A stretch of DNA of 64,000 nucleotides from DASXRA01 sp963737425 (GTDB lineage: Bacteria > Actinomycetota > Actinomycetes > Mycobacteriales > Jatrophihabitantaceae): positions 1,736,001 to 1,800,000 of the forward strand of contig CAVTSX010000009.1 in NCBI GenBank assembly GCA_963737425.1, read 5' to 3'. Every line of letters begins with the position of its first letter. Position 1 is the first letter of the stretch. Made by a program: the position numbers and the translations under genes. The notes beneath the pieces are model-generated. The model searched no databases. It was not told the DNA's origin and saw nothing but the letters and a program-made list of their open reading frames with translations. Positions 17,358 through 25,971 of the stretch are shown piece after piece.

Positions 17358-17758
17358 AGATCGGCGCCGGGCAGGCCGCTCATCACCTGGCGCACCTCGA
17401 TCGGCTGGCCGACCGGCACGCCGCCCGGGCCGGGCGCAGCCGACAGCTTCGCCGCGAGTTCGAGGGCGCGCTCCTGCGTCTCGACGTCGATCATCTGATA
17501 GCCGGCGAGCAGTTCCTTGACCTCGGGAAACGGCCCGTCGGTGACAACCGGCGCGCCCGTACCGTCGAACGTCACGATCTTGGCCATCTCCGGCCCGGTC
17601 AACGCCTGCCCGTCGACGAGTTCGCCCCTCGCCGCCAGGTCCTGGTTGAAGGCGCGCAGGAAATCTATGTGCGCCTCGATGTCGTCGGGCGCCCAGGTAT
17701 CCATGGGCGGCAGGCCCTCGGTCGCGCCGTACTTCGACAGCAACAGAAACTTCGTCAT
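17354..17758 (-). CDS. YCII-related DGPF-domain protein
   Basis: 134 residues starting MTKFLLLSKYG, with the eponymous DGPF in VVTDGPFPEVKELLAGY near residue 80. DGPF proteins have an alpha+beta barrel related to YciI; their chemistry is not established. It is the first gene of an operon with the ECF42 sigma factor, and a TGTCGA...CGTC promoter precedes it, so it is very likely in that factor's regulon. I chose the ATG at 17758; an in-frame ATG at 17773 is possible. Confidence 0.93.
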   Translation of the reverse strand: MTKFLLLSKYGATEGLPPMDTWAPDDIEAHIDFLRAFNQDLAARGELVDGQALTGPEMAKIVTFDGTGAPVVTDGPFPEVKELLAGYQMIDVETQERALELAAKLSAAPGPGGVPVGQPIEVRQVMSGLPGADL

Positions 17759-17809
17759 GTTGTGGCATCCCATCTCTTGGTGCGCCCATCTTGGCGCTTG
17801 CCGGGATAG

Positions 17810-17836
17810 GACGGAGCACGCGGCCCGCTCTCGACA
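17810..17836 (-). promoter_or_regulatory. Candidate ECF42 promoter of the DGPF-sigma operon
   Basis: Read on the minus strand: TGTCGA (17836-17831), 17-bp spacer, CGTC (17813-17810). From memory the ECF42 consensus is TGTCGA in the -35 and CGA/TC in the -10 region, so the match is exact. It is about 50 bp before the DGPF start and would make the operon autoregulated. Confidence 0.65.
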
Positions 17837-17842
17837 TCGACG

Positions 17843-18058
17843 CTACGGAGACTCGGCCGGTTCAAGGATCTTGGTCTGCGGCGTCCCGACGAGAGCCGGT
17901 GAGTTCTCGTTTGACGACCACACCGTTTCCCGCAGGAAGTCGAGGAACGCCTGCGCCTCCATGGTGCTGGCGAAGTCAAGGTCGATGACGACGTAGCCCG
18001 GATCGCCGACCGGTCGCCGCACGAGATGGCGCTGTCCGACGTCCGGTGGCTGACCTTG
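17843..18058 (-). pseudogene. 5'-truncated small conserved gene cut off at a palindromic repeat
   Basis: About 70 C-terminal residues of a small actinobacterial protein remain: RHLVRRPVGDPGYVVIDLDF, then AQAFLDFLRETVWS and ALVGTPQTKILE. I recognise this as the C-terminus of a roughly 95-residue antibiotic-biosynthesis-monooxygenase-like family protein from memory of similar sequences. Its N-terminal strand is absent; the frame runs straight into palindrome copy 2 (18078-18151), whose inverted arms read through in frame. A longer open frame to an ATG at 18184 would translate the repeat, but I doubt it is functional. Confidence 0.65.
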
Positions 18059-18077
18059 CGCGCCCCCGGGCGCCTTC

Positions 18078-18151
18078 CCGTTGAGTGGTGCGTTATCGCT
18101 TGAGTGGTGCGTTCTAACGCACCACTCAAGCGATAACGCACCACTCAACGG
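18078..18151. repeat. Nested palindrome, family 1, copy 2 (perfect)
   Basis: A perfect 36-bp inverted repeat around a 2-nt loop (CT at 18114-18115). Each arm has two copies of TTGAGTGGTGCGTT with a 20-bp period, spacer ATCGC. This is the best-preserved copy and lies at the broken 5' end of the small gene at 17843-18058. Confidence 0.95.
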
Positions 18152-18202
18152 ATCAGACGCCATACTGATCGCCTCATCGGCCACTCACCTAGGGCGGAGC
18201 GC

Positions 18203-18838
18203 ATGGCAGCGACATGGCGCGACAGCCGGGTCAGCCGCATCTTTCACGGCGTGCTGGCCGCGTTCGTGGCCGCCGCCCTCGTGATTCAGCTCGTCCTCGT
18301 TCTGCGCAACGGCATCGTCCCGCGGCCGACCCGCGTGATCCGGTTCTTCAGCTTCTTCACCGTCGAGAGCAACATCCTGGTCGTGGCCGGCGCGGCGACG
18401 CTCGCGGCCAACGCGTCCCGGGACGGGCGCTGGTGGCGGGTGATGCGCCTGGACGGTCTGATCGGCATTGCCGTCACCGGGATCATCTACAGCTCAGTGC
18501 TCGCCGGCCTGCAGAGCCTGACCGGCTGGGAGAAGGCGACCGACGTCGCGCTGCACTACGTCTCGCCGATCGCCGCCGTCGTCGGCTGGCTGGCGTTCGG
18601 GCCCCGTCCGCGCATCGACGGGCAGACGATGCAACTGGCCCTGATCTGGCCCGTGGCGTGGCTCGGGTACACGCTCGTGCACGGTGAACTCACGTCCTGG
18701 TATCCGTACCCGTTCGTCAACGTCGGCGAGCACGGCTACGGCCGGGTCGTGCTCAACTGCGTGGTGGTGACGGTCGTGCTCGGCGTCCTCGTCCTCGCGG
18801 CGTCACTCGTCGACGGCCGGGTTCCTGCCACCGATTAA
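18203..18838 (+). CDS. Pr6Pr family membrane protein
   Basis: 211 residues with six membrane helices. Recognisable motifs are FFTVESNILV near residue 53, a helix-2/3 pair, LHYVSPIAAVVGW near 113, GYTLVHG near 155 and YPFVNVGEHGYG near 170, all typical of the actinobacterial Pr6Pr (six-helix) family, distantly related to FAR-17a/AIG1 hydrolases. Enzymatic function is not established. The ATG at 18203 has GGGCGGAG upstream. Confidence 0.85.
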   Translation: MAATWRDSRVSRIFHGVLAAFVAAALVIQLVLVLRNGIVPRPTRVIRFFSFFTVESNILVVAGAATLAANASRDGRWWRVMRLDGLIGIAVTGIIYSSVLAGLQSLTGWEKATDVALHYVSPIAAVVGWLAFGPRPRIDGQTMQLALIWPVAWLGYTLVHGELTSWYPYPFVNVGEHGYGRVVLNCVVVTVVLGVLVLAASLVDGRVPATD

Positions 18839-18849
18839 GCTCGCCCTTC

Positions 18850-19368
18850 GTGGCAGGAACTCCGCGCTTGGTCACCGTCGTCGGTGATCCCGTGCTGCAA
18901 CGCGTCAGCCGCCCGGTCACGTCCTTCGACGAGTCGCTGGCCACGCTGATCGACGACATGTTCGCGACGATGCGGGTTGCGTCCGGCGTGGGCCTCGCGG
19001 CGCCGCAAGTGGGCGTCGACCTGGCCGTATTCGTCTATGACTGCCCGGACTCCGACGGTGTCGTGCACGTCGGGCACGTCGTCAACCCGGAGATCGTCTC
19101 GACGGCGGGGAGCTTGGACGACGGCGAGGAGGGCTGCCTGTCGGTGCCGGGCCCGTACCACGAGCTGGCCCGCCCGTCGGAGGCCACCGTGCGTGGCGTC
19201 GACAAGACCGGCGCGCCTGTCGAGGTCACCGGTAGCGGCTTCTTCGCCCGTTGCCTGATCCACGAGAGCGAGCACCTGCGCGGCATCCTCTACATCGACC
19301 ACCTGCCGCGTAACCGCCGCCGGCGCATCCTGCGCGAGATGGCCCCCTACTCCTGGAATGCCACGTAG
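18850..19368 (+). CDS. def: Peptide deformylase
   Basis: 172 residues from the GTG at 18850. All three active-site motifs are present: GVGLAAPQVG near 45 (motif 1), EGCLSVPG near 96 (motif 2, Cys metal ligand) and HESEH near 138 (motif 3, HExxH with two His ligands). It removes the formyl group from the initiator methionine. The length fits actinobacterial type I enzymes. It is 11 bp behind the Pr6Pr gene and convergent with asd. Confidence 0.96.
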   Translation: MAGTPRLVTVVGDPVLQRVSRPVTSFDESLATLIDDMFATMRVASGVGLAAPQVGVDLAVFVYDCPDSDGVVHVGHVVNPEIVSTAGSLDDGEEGCLSVPGPYHELARPSEATVRGVDKTGAPVEVTGSGFFARCLIHESEHLRGILYIDHLPRNRRRRILREMAPYSWNAT

Positions 19369-19388
19369 CTCCTGCCGACGTTCCCCGA

Positions 19389-20462
19389 TCAGAACTCGTG
19401 GGCTACCACTTCGGCTATCTGCGCGGTGTTGAGCGCGGCGCCCTTGCGCAGGTTGTCGCCGACGACGAAGAAGTCGAGCGTGTTGGGGAAGTCGATGGCC
19501 TGCCGCAGCCGGCCCACATAGGTCGGGTCGGTGCCCACGACGTCGGCTGGCGTGGGGAACAGGCCGGAGGCGGGGTCGTCGACGACCTCGACGCCGGGGG
19601 CGTCTTCGAGCACCGCCCGAGCCGCGGCCACGGTGATCGGCGAGGAGAACACCGCGTGCAGCGCGGCCGAATGCGTGGTGACGACGGGCACCCGCACGCA
19701 GGTGGCCGACACGCGAAGGTCGGGCAGGCCGAGGATCTTGCGTGACTCGTTGCGCACCTTGAGCTCCTCGGACGACCACCCGCCGTCCTTCAGGGACCCT
19801 GCCCAGGGCACGACATTCAGCGCGAGCGGTGCCGGGAACGGCGATTCCTCGCCCACACCGGCAAGCACCTTGCGGACGTCGCCGGCCACCGAGCCGAGCA
19901 GCGGGTCGCCGGCCACGGCGTCGATCTCGGCGTGCAGCCGGTCGATGCCGGCCTGGCCCGCGCCTGACGCCGCCTGATACGACGCGGCGACCAGTTCGAT
20001 CAGCCCGAACCGACGGTTCAGCGCGCCGAGCGCGACGACCATCGACAGCGTCGTGCAATTCGGGTTGGCGATGATGCCGCGCGGGCGATCAGCGGCCGCC
20101 GCCGAATTGACCTCGGGGACGACGAGGGGCACGTCGGGGTCCATCCGGAACGCCCCGGAGTTGTCGATGGCCACCGCGCCCCGTTCGGCCGCCACGGGAG
20201 CCCACTGCAACGAGACCTCGTCCGGCACGTCGAACATCGCGATGTCGACGCCGTCGAACTCTTCGGCGGCAAGAGCGCGAACGGTCACCGACTCGCCGCG
20301 GACGGACAGCACGCGTCCCGCAGAACGAGGCGATGCCAAAAGGCGAATCTCGCCCCACGGGTTGCGCCCGGTGGCCGCCCAGGACGTCAGAATCTCGAGC
20401 ATTACCGTGCCCACGGCGCCAGTGGCGCCGACGACGGCCAGCGTCGGCTTGCGAGCGCTCAT
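19389..20462 (-). CDS. asd: Aspartate-semialdehyde dehydrogenase
   Basis: 357 residues. NADP-binding Rossmann motif VGATGAVGTVML near residues 10-21, the active-site Cys in NPNCTTLSMV near 133, and the substrate-binding LHAEIDAV region near 180. It reduces aspartyl phosphate to aspartate semialdehyde in lysine, methionine and threonine synthesis. It overlaps the upstream lysC stop by 4 nt (ATGA), so the two pathway steps are coupled, the usual actinobacterial order. Confidence 0.97.
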   Translation of the reverse strand: MSARKPTLAVVGATGAVGTVMLEILTSWAATGRNPWGEIRLLASPRSAGRVLSVRGESVTVRALAAEEFDGVDIAMFDVPDEVSLQWAPVAAERGAVAIDNSGAFRMDPDVPLVVPEVNSAAAADRPRGIIANPNCTTLSMVVALGALNRRFGLIELVAASYQAASGAGQAGIDRLHAEIDAVAGDPLLGSVAGDVRKVLAGVGEESPFPAPLALNVVPWAGSLKDGGWSSEELKVRNESRKILGLPDLRVSATCVRVPVVTTHSAALHAVFSSPITVAAARAVLEDAPGVEVVDDPASGLFPTPADVVGTDPTYVGRLRQAIDFPNTLDFFVVGDNLRKGAALNTAQIAEVVAHEF

Positions 20463-21727
20463 CGGCCCGTTCCTCCGTATACGACGGCTTCCTCTTCGGA
20501 CGAGCCCAACTCGAACGCGTCGTGGACGGAGCGAACGGCCAGGTCGAGTTCGGTGTCGCGCAGCACCACGGAGATGCGAATCTCGGACGTCGAGATCATC
20601 TCGATGTTGACTCCCGCGTCGGCGAGCGCGGAGAAGAACGTCGCCGACACACCCGGGTGCGAACGCATGCCCGCGCCCACCAGGGACAGCTTGCCGATGT
20701 GGTCGTCGTAGAGCAGATCCTGAAATCCGATGACGTCCGACACCTTCTTCAGCGCGGCCAGGGCGGCTGCGCCGTCGGTGGCGGGCAGCGTGAACGAGAC
20801 GTCGGTGCGCCCGGTGCCGCGGGTCGAGACGTTCTGCACGATCATGTCGAGGTTGATGTCGGCCGCCGCAAGCTCGCGGAAGATCGCCGCTGCCTCACCC
20901 GGCTTGTCGGGCACCCCGACCACGGTTACCTTCGCCTCGCTCCGGTCGTGCGCGACGCCGGAGATTATCGCTTGCTCCACGGATTGATCCTCCATCGATC
21001 CGACGACCCTGGTGCCGGGCCGGGACGAGAATGACGAGCGCACGTGAATCGGCACGGCGTAGCGCCGGCCGTACTCCACCGACCGCAGGTGCAAGATCTT
21101 CGCCCCGCACGCAGCCAGTTCGAGCATCTCCTCGTAGGTGACGGTGTCGAGGCGGCGCGCGTGCCGCACGATGCGCGGGTCAGCGGTGAAGACACCGTCG
21201 ACGTCGGTGTAGATCTCGCACACGTCGGCGCCCAGTGATGCGGCGAGTGCGACGGCCGTGGTGTCGGAGCCGCCGCGTCCGAGTGTGGTGATGTCCTTGG
21301 TGTCGGGCGAGACGCCCTGAAAGCCGGCCACGATGGCGACGTTGCCGGCCTTGTAGGACGCCTCGACGCGTCCCGGCGTGATGCCGACGATGCGCGCCTT
21401 GCCGTGCACCGAGGTGGTGAGCACGCCGGCCTGCGAGCCGGTGAACGACTGCGCCGTATAGCCGAGTGAGTTGATGGCCATCGCCAGCAGGGCCATCGAG
21501 ATGCGCTCGCCCGCGGTGAGCAGCATGTCGAACTCGCGTCCGGACGGGATCGGGACGATCTGCTCGGCGAGATCGATCAGCTCATCGGTGGTGTCGCCCA
21601 TTGCCGAGACCACCACGACGACGTCATGGCCTTCGCGCCGGGTGGCGACGATGCGCTCGGCGACGCGCTTGATGCGCTCTGCATCGGCGACCGACGAGCC
21701 GCCGTACTTCTGTACGACGAGCCCCAC
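20459..21727 (-). CDS. lysC: Aspartate kinase
   Basis: 422 residues from a GTG at 21727, preceded by GAAGGGA; earlier starts in the frame run into non-conserved sequence. The kinase signature QKYGGSSV is at the N-terminus, GRGGSDTTAVALAA near 155, and two ACT domains follow (VTVVGVPDKPGEAA and LSLVGAGMRSHPG), the site of lysine/threonine feedback. Actinobacterial lysC often carries an internal start for a separate beta subunit in this region. First enzyme of the aspartate pathway, coupled to asd. Confidence 0.97.
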   Translation of the reverse strand: MGLVVQKYGGSSVADAERIKRVAERIVATRREGHDVVVVVSAMGDTTDELIDLAEQIVPIPSGREFDMLLTAGERISMALLAMAINSLGYTAQSFTGSQAGVLTTSVHGKARIVGITPGRVEASYKAGNVAIVAGFQGVSPDTKDITTLGRGGSDTTAVALAASLGADVCEIYTDVDGVFTADPRIVRHARRLDTVTYEEMLELAACGAKILHLRSVEYGRRYAVPIHVRSSFSSRPGTRVVGSMEDQSVEQAIISGVAHDRSEAKVTVVGVPDKPGEAAAIFRELAAADINLDMIVQNVSTRGTGRTDVSFTLPATDGAAALAALKKVSDVIGFQDLLYDDHIGKLSLVGAGMRSHPGVSATFFSALADAGVNIEMISTSEIRISVVLRDTELDLAVRSVHDAFELGSSEEEAVVYGGTGR

Positions 21728-22017
21728 AACGATCCCTTCGCGCAGTAGACGAACCGCGCCAAGACTACCGGCCCGCCCAGGCAGGTCGGAACGCGTTTTA
21801 GCCCACTGGAAAGTGCGGGAACGAGCGGCGTTGATGGCGTCTGCACCGAATGCACCCCTTGACACCGTCCGCGTGCAGCATCACGATGGGTCAGCCAATT
21901 CATCCGATGAGTTAGATCACAAAACTGCGGATACTGGCCCGATCACGTCAAGTAGATACGGCGACGCGCAAGAGACGTCCGATGACTGTCCAGACCGTCC
22001 AGATCTCGGAGGGCAAA

Positions 22018-24330
22018 ATGGCCACCTACACGCGCCGGCAGGTTCTCGGCATGGCTGGCGGTGTCGCCCTGGTTGCCACCGCCACCCGCATCCCCAGCGC
22101 GACCGCCGCGCCGGCGCAATGGGTACCTGCACCGATGCCCGTGCCCGTCCCGCTCGACAGCCTGTTCAACAACGACGGCATCGACACGGCAACGGCGCAT
22201 GACGGCAACTTCGACGGCTCGGGCTACGCGTTCCCGGGCGAGGAGCTGCCGAGCGGCAGCACGACGGTCAGCGGCGTGCCGTACCTGCTCGGCAGTTCGG
22301 GCGCCGGGCAGCAGAACAACGTCGTCGCGATCGGCCAGCAGGTCGCCATCCCCCAGGGTCGCTACCTGAGCGCGCTGTTCCTGACCTCGGCCAGTTACGG
22401 CGCGACGTCCGGCGCGCTCACCGTTCACTACGCGGACGGCAGCACGTCGCAGGCAACGCTGAGTGCCGCCGACTGGTACTCGTCATCCGGACCGCTCAGC
22501 GCCCCGTACCGGTACACGCCGGGCGGCGGCACCGACCACCATGCCGTGGCCATAGGCACGAGCGAGGTCTCGCTCGACCCGAGCCGCGACGCCGTCGCAC
22601 TGACGCTGCCCGTCACGGCCATGCCCGCGCCCAACGTGTCGAGCCTGCACGTGTTCGCGCTGACGATGCAGCCTGCGGCTTCGGGTCGGTCTCTGCTGCT
22701 TCGCGACGCCCGGTCGACCACGAGCCTGCTGCGCGATGCCGGCCCGCAGACGGTCGAGGCCACGGTCGTCAACGCCGGTACGGTGTGGATCACCGCCCGC
22801 GACTCGGTCGACGTCGAGGTCGCCGTCAACGGCGCCCGAACGGTCGTGCCCGCCGAGATCGGCGCACTCGCGCCGGGCGATCAGGTGCGGTTGCGCATCG
22901 GCATCGACCCGAGCGTCACACCCGGCACGGTCGTCACCGGCAACGTCCTGGCTCGCAGCCGGGGCAGTGTGGTCACCAGCCAGCAGGCAGCGCTCACCCT
23001 CGGCGTGCCTGACTACCAGCCCACCGAAGCGTCGCTGGCCACGCACCAGGCGCCGTATTGGTTCGACGATGCGAAGTTCGGCATCTTCATCCACTGGGGC
23101 GTGTACGCCGTGCCGGGCTGGGCGCCGGTCGGCCAGGAATACGCCGAGTGGTACTGGCAGCACCTCGAGAATCCCAACGACCCCACCTACGCCTACCACG
23201 CGCAGACGTACGGCGAGGACTTCAACTACGACGACTTCATCCCGATGTTCACGGCAGCCAAGTGGGATCCCCGCAGTTGGGTCGAGTTGTTCGACGAGGC
23301 GGGCGCCGAGTACTACGTGCTCACGTCCAAGCATCACGAGGGATTCGCGCTCTGGGACTCGAAGGTGTCCGGGCGCAACTCGGTCGCACTCGGCCCCAAG
23401 CGCGACATCATCAAAGACCTGTTCGCGGCCTCGCGGCGCTACACGCCGCATCTGCGCAATGGCCTCTACTACTCGCTGCCGGAGTGGTTCAACCCCGACA
23501 ACCCGTGGATGGGCCACGCGCCGCGCAACCCCTACACGCTGGCGCCCGTGCCGTACACCGGGTACCAGTCCGGACGCGACTACGTGCACGACTACCAGGG
23601 CCCGCAGGTACTCGAACTGGTCGAGGGCTACGACCCGGACGTCATCTGGTTCGACATCGGCGGTGTGAACGACGATCTGAACGTCGTGTCGCAGTACCTC
23701 AACCACGCGAAGAACCGCGCGCGGGCCAAGGACGTCACGTTCAACAACCGGGGCGGCATCTCGGCGGCCGACTTCACCACGCCCGAGTACACGACCTACC
23801 CGGACACCGTGGTGGCCAAGTGGGAGTCCAGCCGCGGCCTCGATCCGTTCTCGTACGGCATCAACCGCGCCACGCCTGACGACCAGTACATGACCGCCGA
23901 GGAGGTCGTGCAGTCGCTGGTCGACATCTCCAGCAAGAACGGCAACTTCCTGCTCGACATAGGCCCGAACTTCGACGGGACGATCCCGGCGATCATGCAG
24001 CAGCGGCTGCGGGAGACCGGCGCGTGGCTGCGCACCAACGGCGAGGCCATCTACGGCACGACGTACTGGTCGCGGATGGCGCAGCTCGACAGCCTGCGGT
24101 TCACCGTCAAGCAGAACGAGGCGTTCTACATCCATTCCCTTGAGCAGCCCGGCGCTGTCTTGAGCGTCGCCGCGCCGGTACCGATCCGCAGCGGAGACCG
24201 CGTGACGATGCTCGGCTACGCCCGCCCGCTTGACTGGGACGTCCGCAACGGAGCTCTGCAGATCCAGGTACCCGCCGCGGCGCAACGTGCGGGGCAGTAC
24301 GCCTGGGTGTTCAAGATCGCCTGGATGTGA
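22018..24330 (+). CDS. Secreted alpha-L-fucosidase (glycoside hydrolase family 29)
   Basis: 770 residues starting at the ATG at 22018, which has GGAGGG five bases upstream; an in-frame ATG at 21982 lacks one. The N-terminus TRRQVLGMAGGVALVATA is a twin-arginine signal, so a folded enzyme is exported. A beta-rich N-terminal domain (about 40-320) precedes the GH29 catalytic barrel, recognised by KFGIFIHWGVYAVPGWAP and KHHEGFALWDS; the nucleophile Asp is in DVIWFDIGG. It should release L-fucose from glycans outside the cell. No transporter or fucose-catabolic gene is adjacent, so it probably acts alone on plant or microbial glycans. Confidence 0.93.
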   Translation: MATYTRRQVLGMAGGVALVATATRIPSATAAPAQWVPAPMPVPVPLDSLFNNDGIDTATAHDGNFDGSGYAFPGEELPSGSTTVSGVPYLLGSSGAGQQNNVVAIGQQVAIPQGRYLSALFLTSASYGATSGALTVHYADGSTSQATLSAADWYSSSGPLSAPYRYTPGGGTDHHAVAIGTSEVSLDPSRDAVALTLPVTAMPAPNVSSLHVFALTMQPAASGRSLLLRDARSTTSLLRDAGPQTVEATVVNAGTVWITARDSVDVEVAVNGARTVVPAEIGALAPGDQVRLRIGIDPSVTPGTVVTGNVLARSRGSVVTSQQAALTLGVPDYQPTEASLATHQAPYWFDDAKFGIFIHWGVYAVPGWAPVGQEYAEWYWQHLENPNDPTYAYHAQTYGEDFNYDDFIPMFTAAKWDPRSWVELFDEAGAEYYVLTSKHHEGFALWDSKVSGRNSVALGPKRDIIKDLFAASRRYTPHLRNGLYYSLPEWFNPDNPWMGHAPRNPYTLAPVPYTGYQSGRDYVHDYQGPQVLELVEGYDPDVIWFDIGGVNDDLNVVSQYLNHAKNRARAKDVTFNNRGGISAADFTTPEYTTYPDTVVAKWESSRGLDPFSYGINRATPDDQYMTAEEVVQSLVDISSKNGNFLLDIGPNFDGTIPAIMQQRLRETGAWLRTNGEAIYGTTYWSRMAQLDSLRFTVKQNEAFYIHSLEQPGAVLSVAAPVPIRSGDRVTMLGYARPLDWDVRNGALQIQVPAAAQRAGQYAWVFKIAWM

Positions 24331-24347
24331 TTGTGGTGAGGCGTCGT

Positions 24348-24411
24348 GGGTGGGCAGTTGCGCCGTGGGTGGGCAGATATACCTGCCCACCGGCGCGCTA
24401 ACTGCCCACCC
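24348..24411. repeat. Nested palindrome, family 2, copy A
   Basis: Two direct copies of a GGTGGGCAG core followed by two inverted copies; outer arms GGGTGGGCAGTT and complement match, the middle spacer GCGCCGTGG/CCGGCGCGC nearly. The central loop is ATATAC. It lies between the convergent fucosidase and flotillin-like genes. The other copies are at 25903-25964 and 31433-31495. Confidence 0.9.
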
Positions 24412-24416
24412 GCGGA

Positions 24417-25562
24417 TCAGTCGCTGGGCTCGCCGGCCCGCAGCTGCGGACGGTCGCCGTTGCTCGACGGCTCCGACGGCTCCGGCGGCTGGCCCAAGTT
24501 GCCGCGCAGCGACTCGAAGATCGTCAAGCCCTGGCCGACCAGGCTCGCGGCCATCTGACTGATGCCCTCGGCGCCGTTGAGGATGTTGACGTTCGCACCG
24601 TTGAGGCCGTTCGCCGCCTCGCGGACGATCATCGGCAACTGGTCGATCAGCATCCGGTCGAGTGCAACCCGGTTGTGCGACGCGGCGGCTTCGGCCTGGA
24701 TGCGCATCCGCTCGGCGTCGGCGGTCGCGAGCACCCGCACCTTCTCCGCCTCGGCCTCAGCCGGCTTGACCACCTCGGCCACGAGCTGCTGCTGGCGCAA
24801 CTCACCATTTCGCTGGGCGAGTTCGGTCTGCGCGGCCAGCACCTCCTGCTGGGACTTGGCCTGCGCCAAGGGCCCGGCCTGCGACGCCTCGGCCTGCGCG
24901 CGATCGACCTCGGCCTTGTACTGCGCCTGGACGATGGACGTCTCACGCGTGTATTCGGCCTGCTTGCGCAGCGACTCCTGCTCAGCCTCGGCTGCCGCCT
25001 GGCGGGCCTGCGACTGCGCGATCTGTGCCTGCCGCTGGATTGCCGCGGTGTGCGGCGCGGCCATCGCCGCGATGTAGCCGAGGTCGCCGTCGTCGATGGA
25101 CTGGATCTGCAGAGCGTCGACGGCCAGGCCGATGCGGGCCATCTCCTCCTTCGACCCGTCGAGGACCTCGGTGGCGAGCTTCTGCCGTTCGGTGACGATC
25201 TCCTCGACCGTCATCGAGCCGATGATCGAGCGCAGGTGCCCGGCGAAGATGCGTCCGGTCAGCACCGCCATCTGGCTCTGGTCGGAGAGGAATCGCTGGC
25301 CTGCGTTGACGATGCTCTCGCCGTCGTTGCCGATCTTGAATGCGATGACCGCCCGGACGTTGAGCGTGATTCCCTGCTTCGTGACGCAACGCTCCTCGAC
25401 CTCGGCCTCGATCATCGACAGCGTTATGAACTGCGCCTTGCGGAAGAAGGGCAGCACGAACGCGCCATGGCCGGTGACCACCCGGAACGGGGTGTCGTTG
25501 CGGTTCTTCCCGCCGGAGATCAGCATCGCCTGATCTGGTTGGGGGACGTGATAGAAGAACAT
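24417..25562 (-). CDS. Flotillin-like SPFH/band 7 protein
   Basis: 381 residues from the ATG at 25562 (GGAAGG upstream). An N-terminal hydrophobic segment (FVLPFFRKAQFITL near 35) and an SPFH domain (about 25-190: VTKQGITLNVRAVIAFKI, GRIFAGHLRSIIGSMTVEEI) are followed by a long coiled coil of Gln/Glu/Ala-rich helix (about 195-315) and a disordered tail. Flotillins scaffold membrane microdomains. It is followed four bases on by an NfeD-like gene, a usual pairing, since NfeD-type proteins bind flotillins. Confidence 0.9.
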   Translation of the reverse strand: MFFYHVPQPDQAMLISGGKNRNDTPFRVVTGHGAFVLPFFRKAQFITLSMIEAEVEERCVTKQGITLNVRAVIAFKIGNDGESIVNAGQRFLSDQSQMAVLTGRIFAGHLRSIIGSMTVEEIVTERQKLATEVLDGSKEEMARIGLAVDALQIQSIDDGDLGYIAAMAAPHTAAIQRQAQIAQSQARQAAAEAEQESLRKQAEYTRETSIVQAQYKAEVDRAQAEASQAGPLAQAKSQQEVLAAQTELAQRNGELRQQQLVAEVVKPAEAEAEKVRVLATADAERMRIQAEAAASHNRVALDRMLIDQLPMIVREAANGLNGANVNILNGAEGISQMAASLVGQGLTIFESLRGNLGQPPEPSEPSSNGDRPQLRAGEPSD

Positions 25563-25566
25563 GTCG

Positions 25567-25809
25567 CTACCTTCCGGTGAATGGTGGACGTAGGCCCAGG
25601 TCATCAGCCGGGACGACGTGGACGGTCCGCGGACCGCGGACGTCAATCACGAGAACCTCAGTCCCCTTGGGCAGCGGGGTGTCCGACCAGGCCAGAAGTG
25701 CCTCCGAACCGCCGCGGTACGAGATGAGCACCTCGCCCATACCGGCAGCGCCACGCGTGGCGACAGTGATGACGCCGGTACATCCGACAGCGGACAAATC
25801 TCGCGTCAC
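25567..25809 (-). CDS. NfeD-like OB-fold protein
   Basis: 80 residues from the GTG at 25809, which has GGGGAGGGG six bases upstream; an ATG at 25848 is possible. It is only the OB-fold beta-barrel typical of NfeD C-termini (CTGVITVATRGAAGMGEVLI, then LPKGTEVLVIDV), without the usual membrane helices. It precedes the flotillin-like gene by four bases in the same operon and would bind it in the cytoplasm. Calling it NfeD-like rests on the barrel and on this context. Confidence 0.7.
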   Translation of the reverse strand: MTRDLSAVGCTGVITVATRGAAGMGEVLISYRGGSEALLAWSDTPLPKGTEVLVIDVRGPRTVHVVPADDLGLRPPFTGR

Positions 25810-25902
25810 GGGTCCCCTCCCCGGGCTCAGCGACGGCCATAATGCCACGAGATGTCCGGTCGCATAAGGCCGGTCTGGTGTCCCGCGCGCGCGTTCCGCG
25901 CA

Positions 25903-25964
25903 GGTGGGCAGTTAGCGCACAGGTGGGCAGTTGCAACTGCCCACCTGTGCGCTAACTGCCCACC
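25903..25964. repeat. Nested palindrome, family 2, copy B (perfect)
   Basis: A perfect 30-bp inverted repeat around a 2-nt loop (GC at 25933-25934). Each arm has two copies of GGTGGGCAGTT with a 19-bp period. The layout is the same as in family 1 but the sequence is unrelated. It lies between two leftward genes, 7 bp from the stop of the MmyB-type regulator. Confidence 0.95.
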
Positions 25965-25971
25965 CGCCTCG

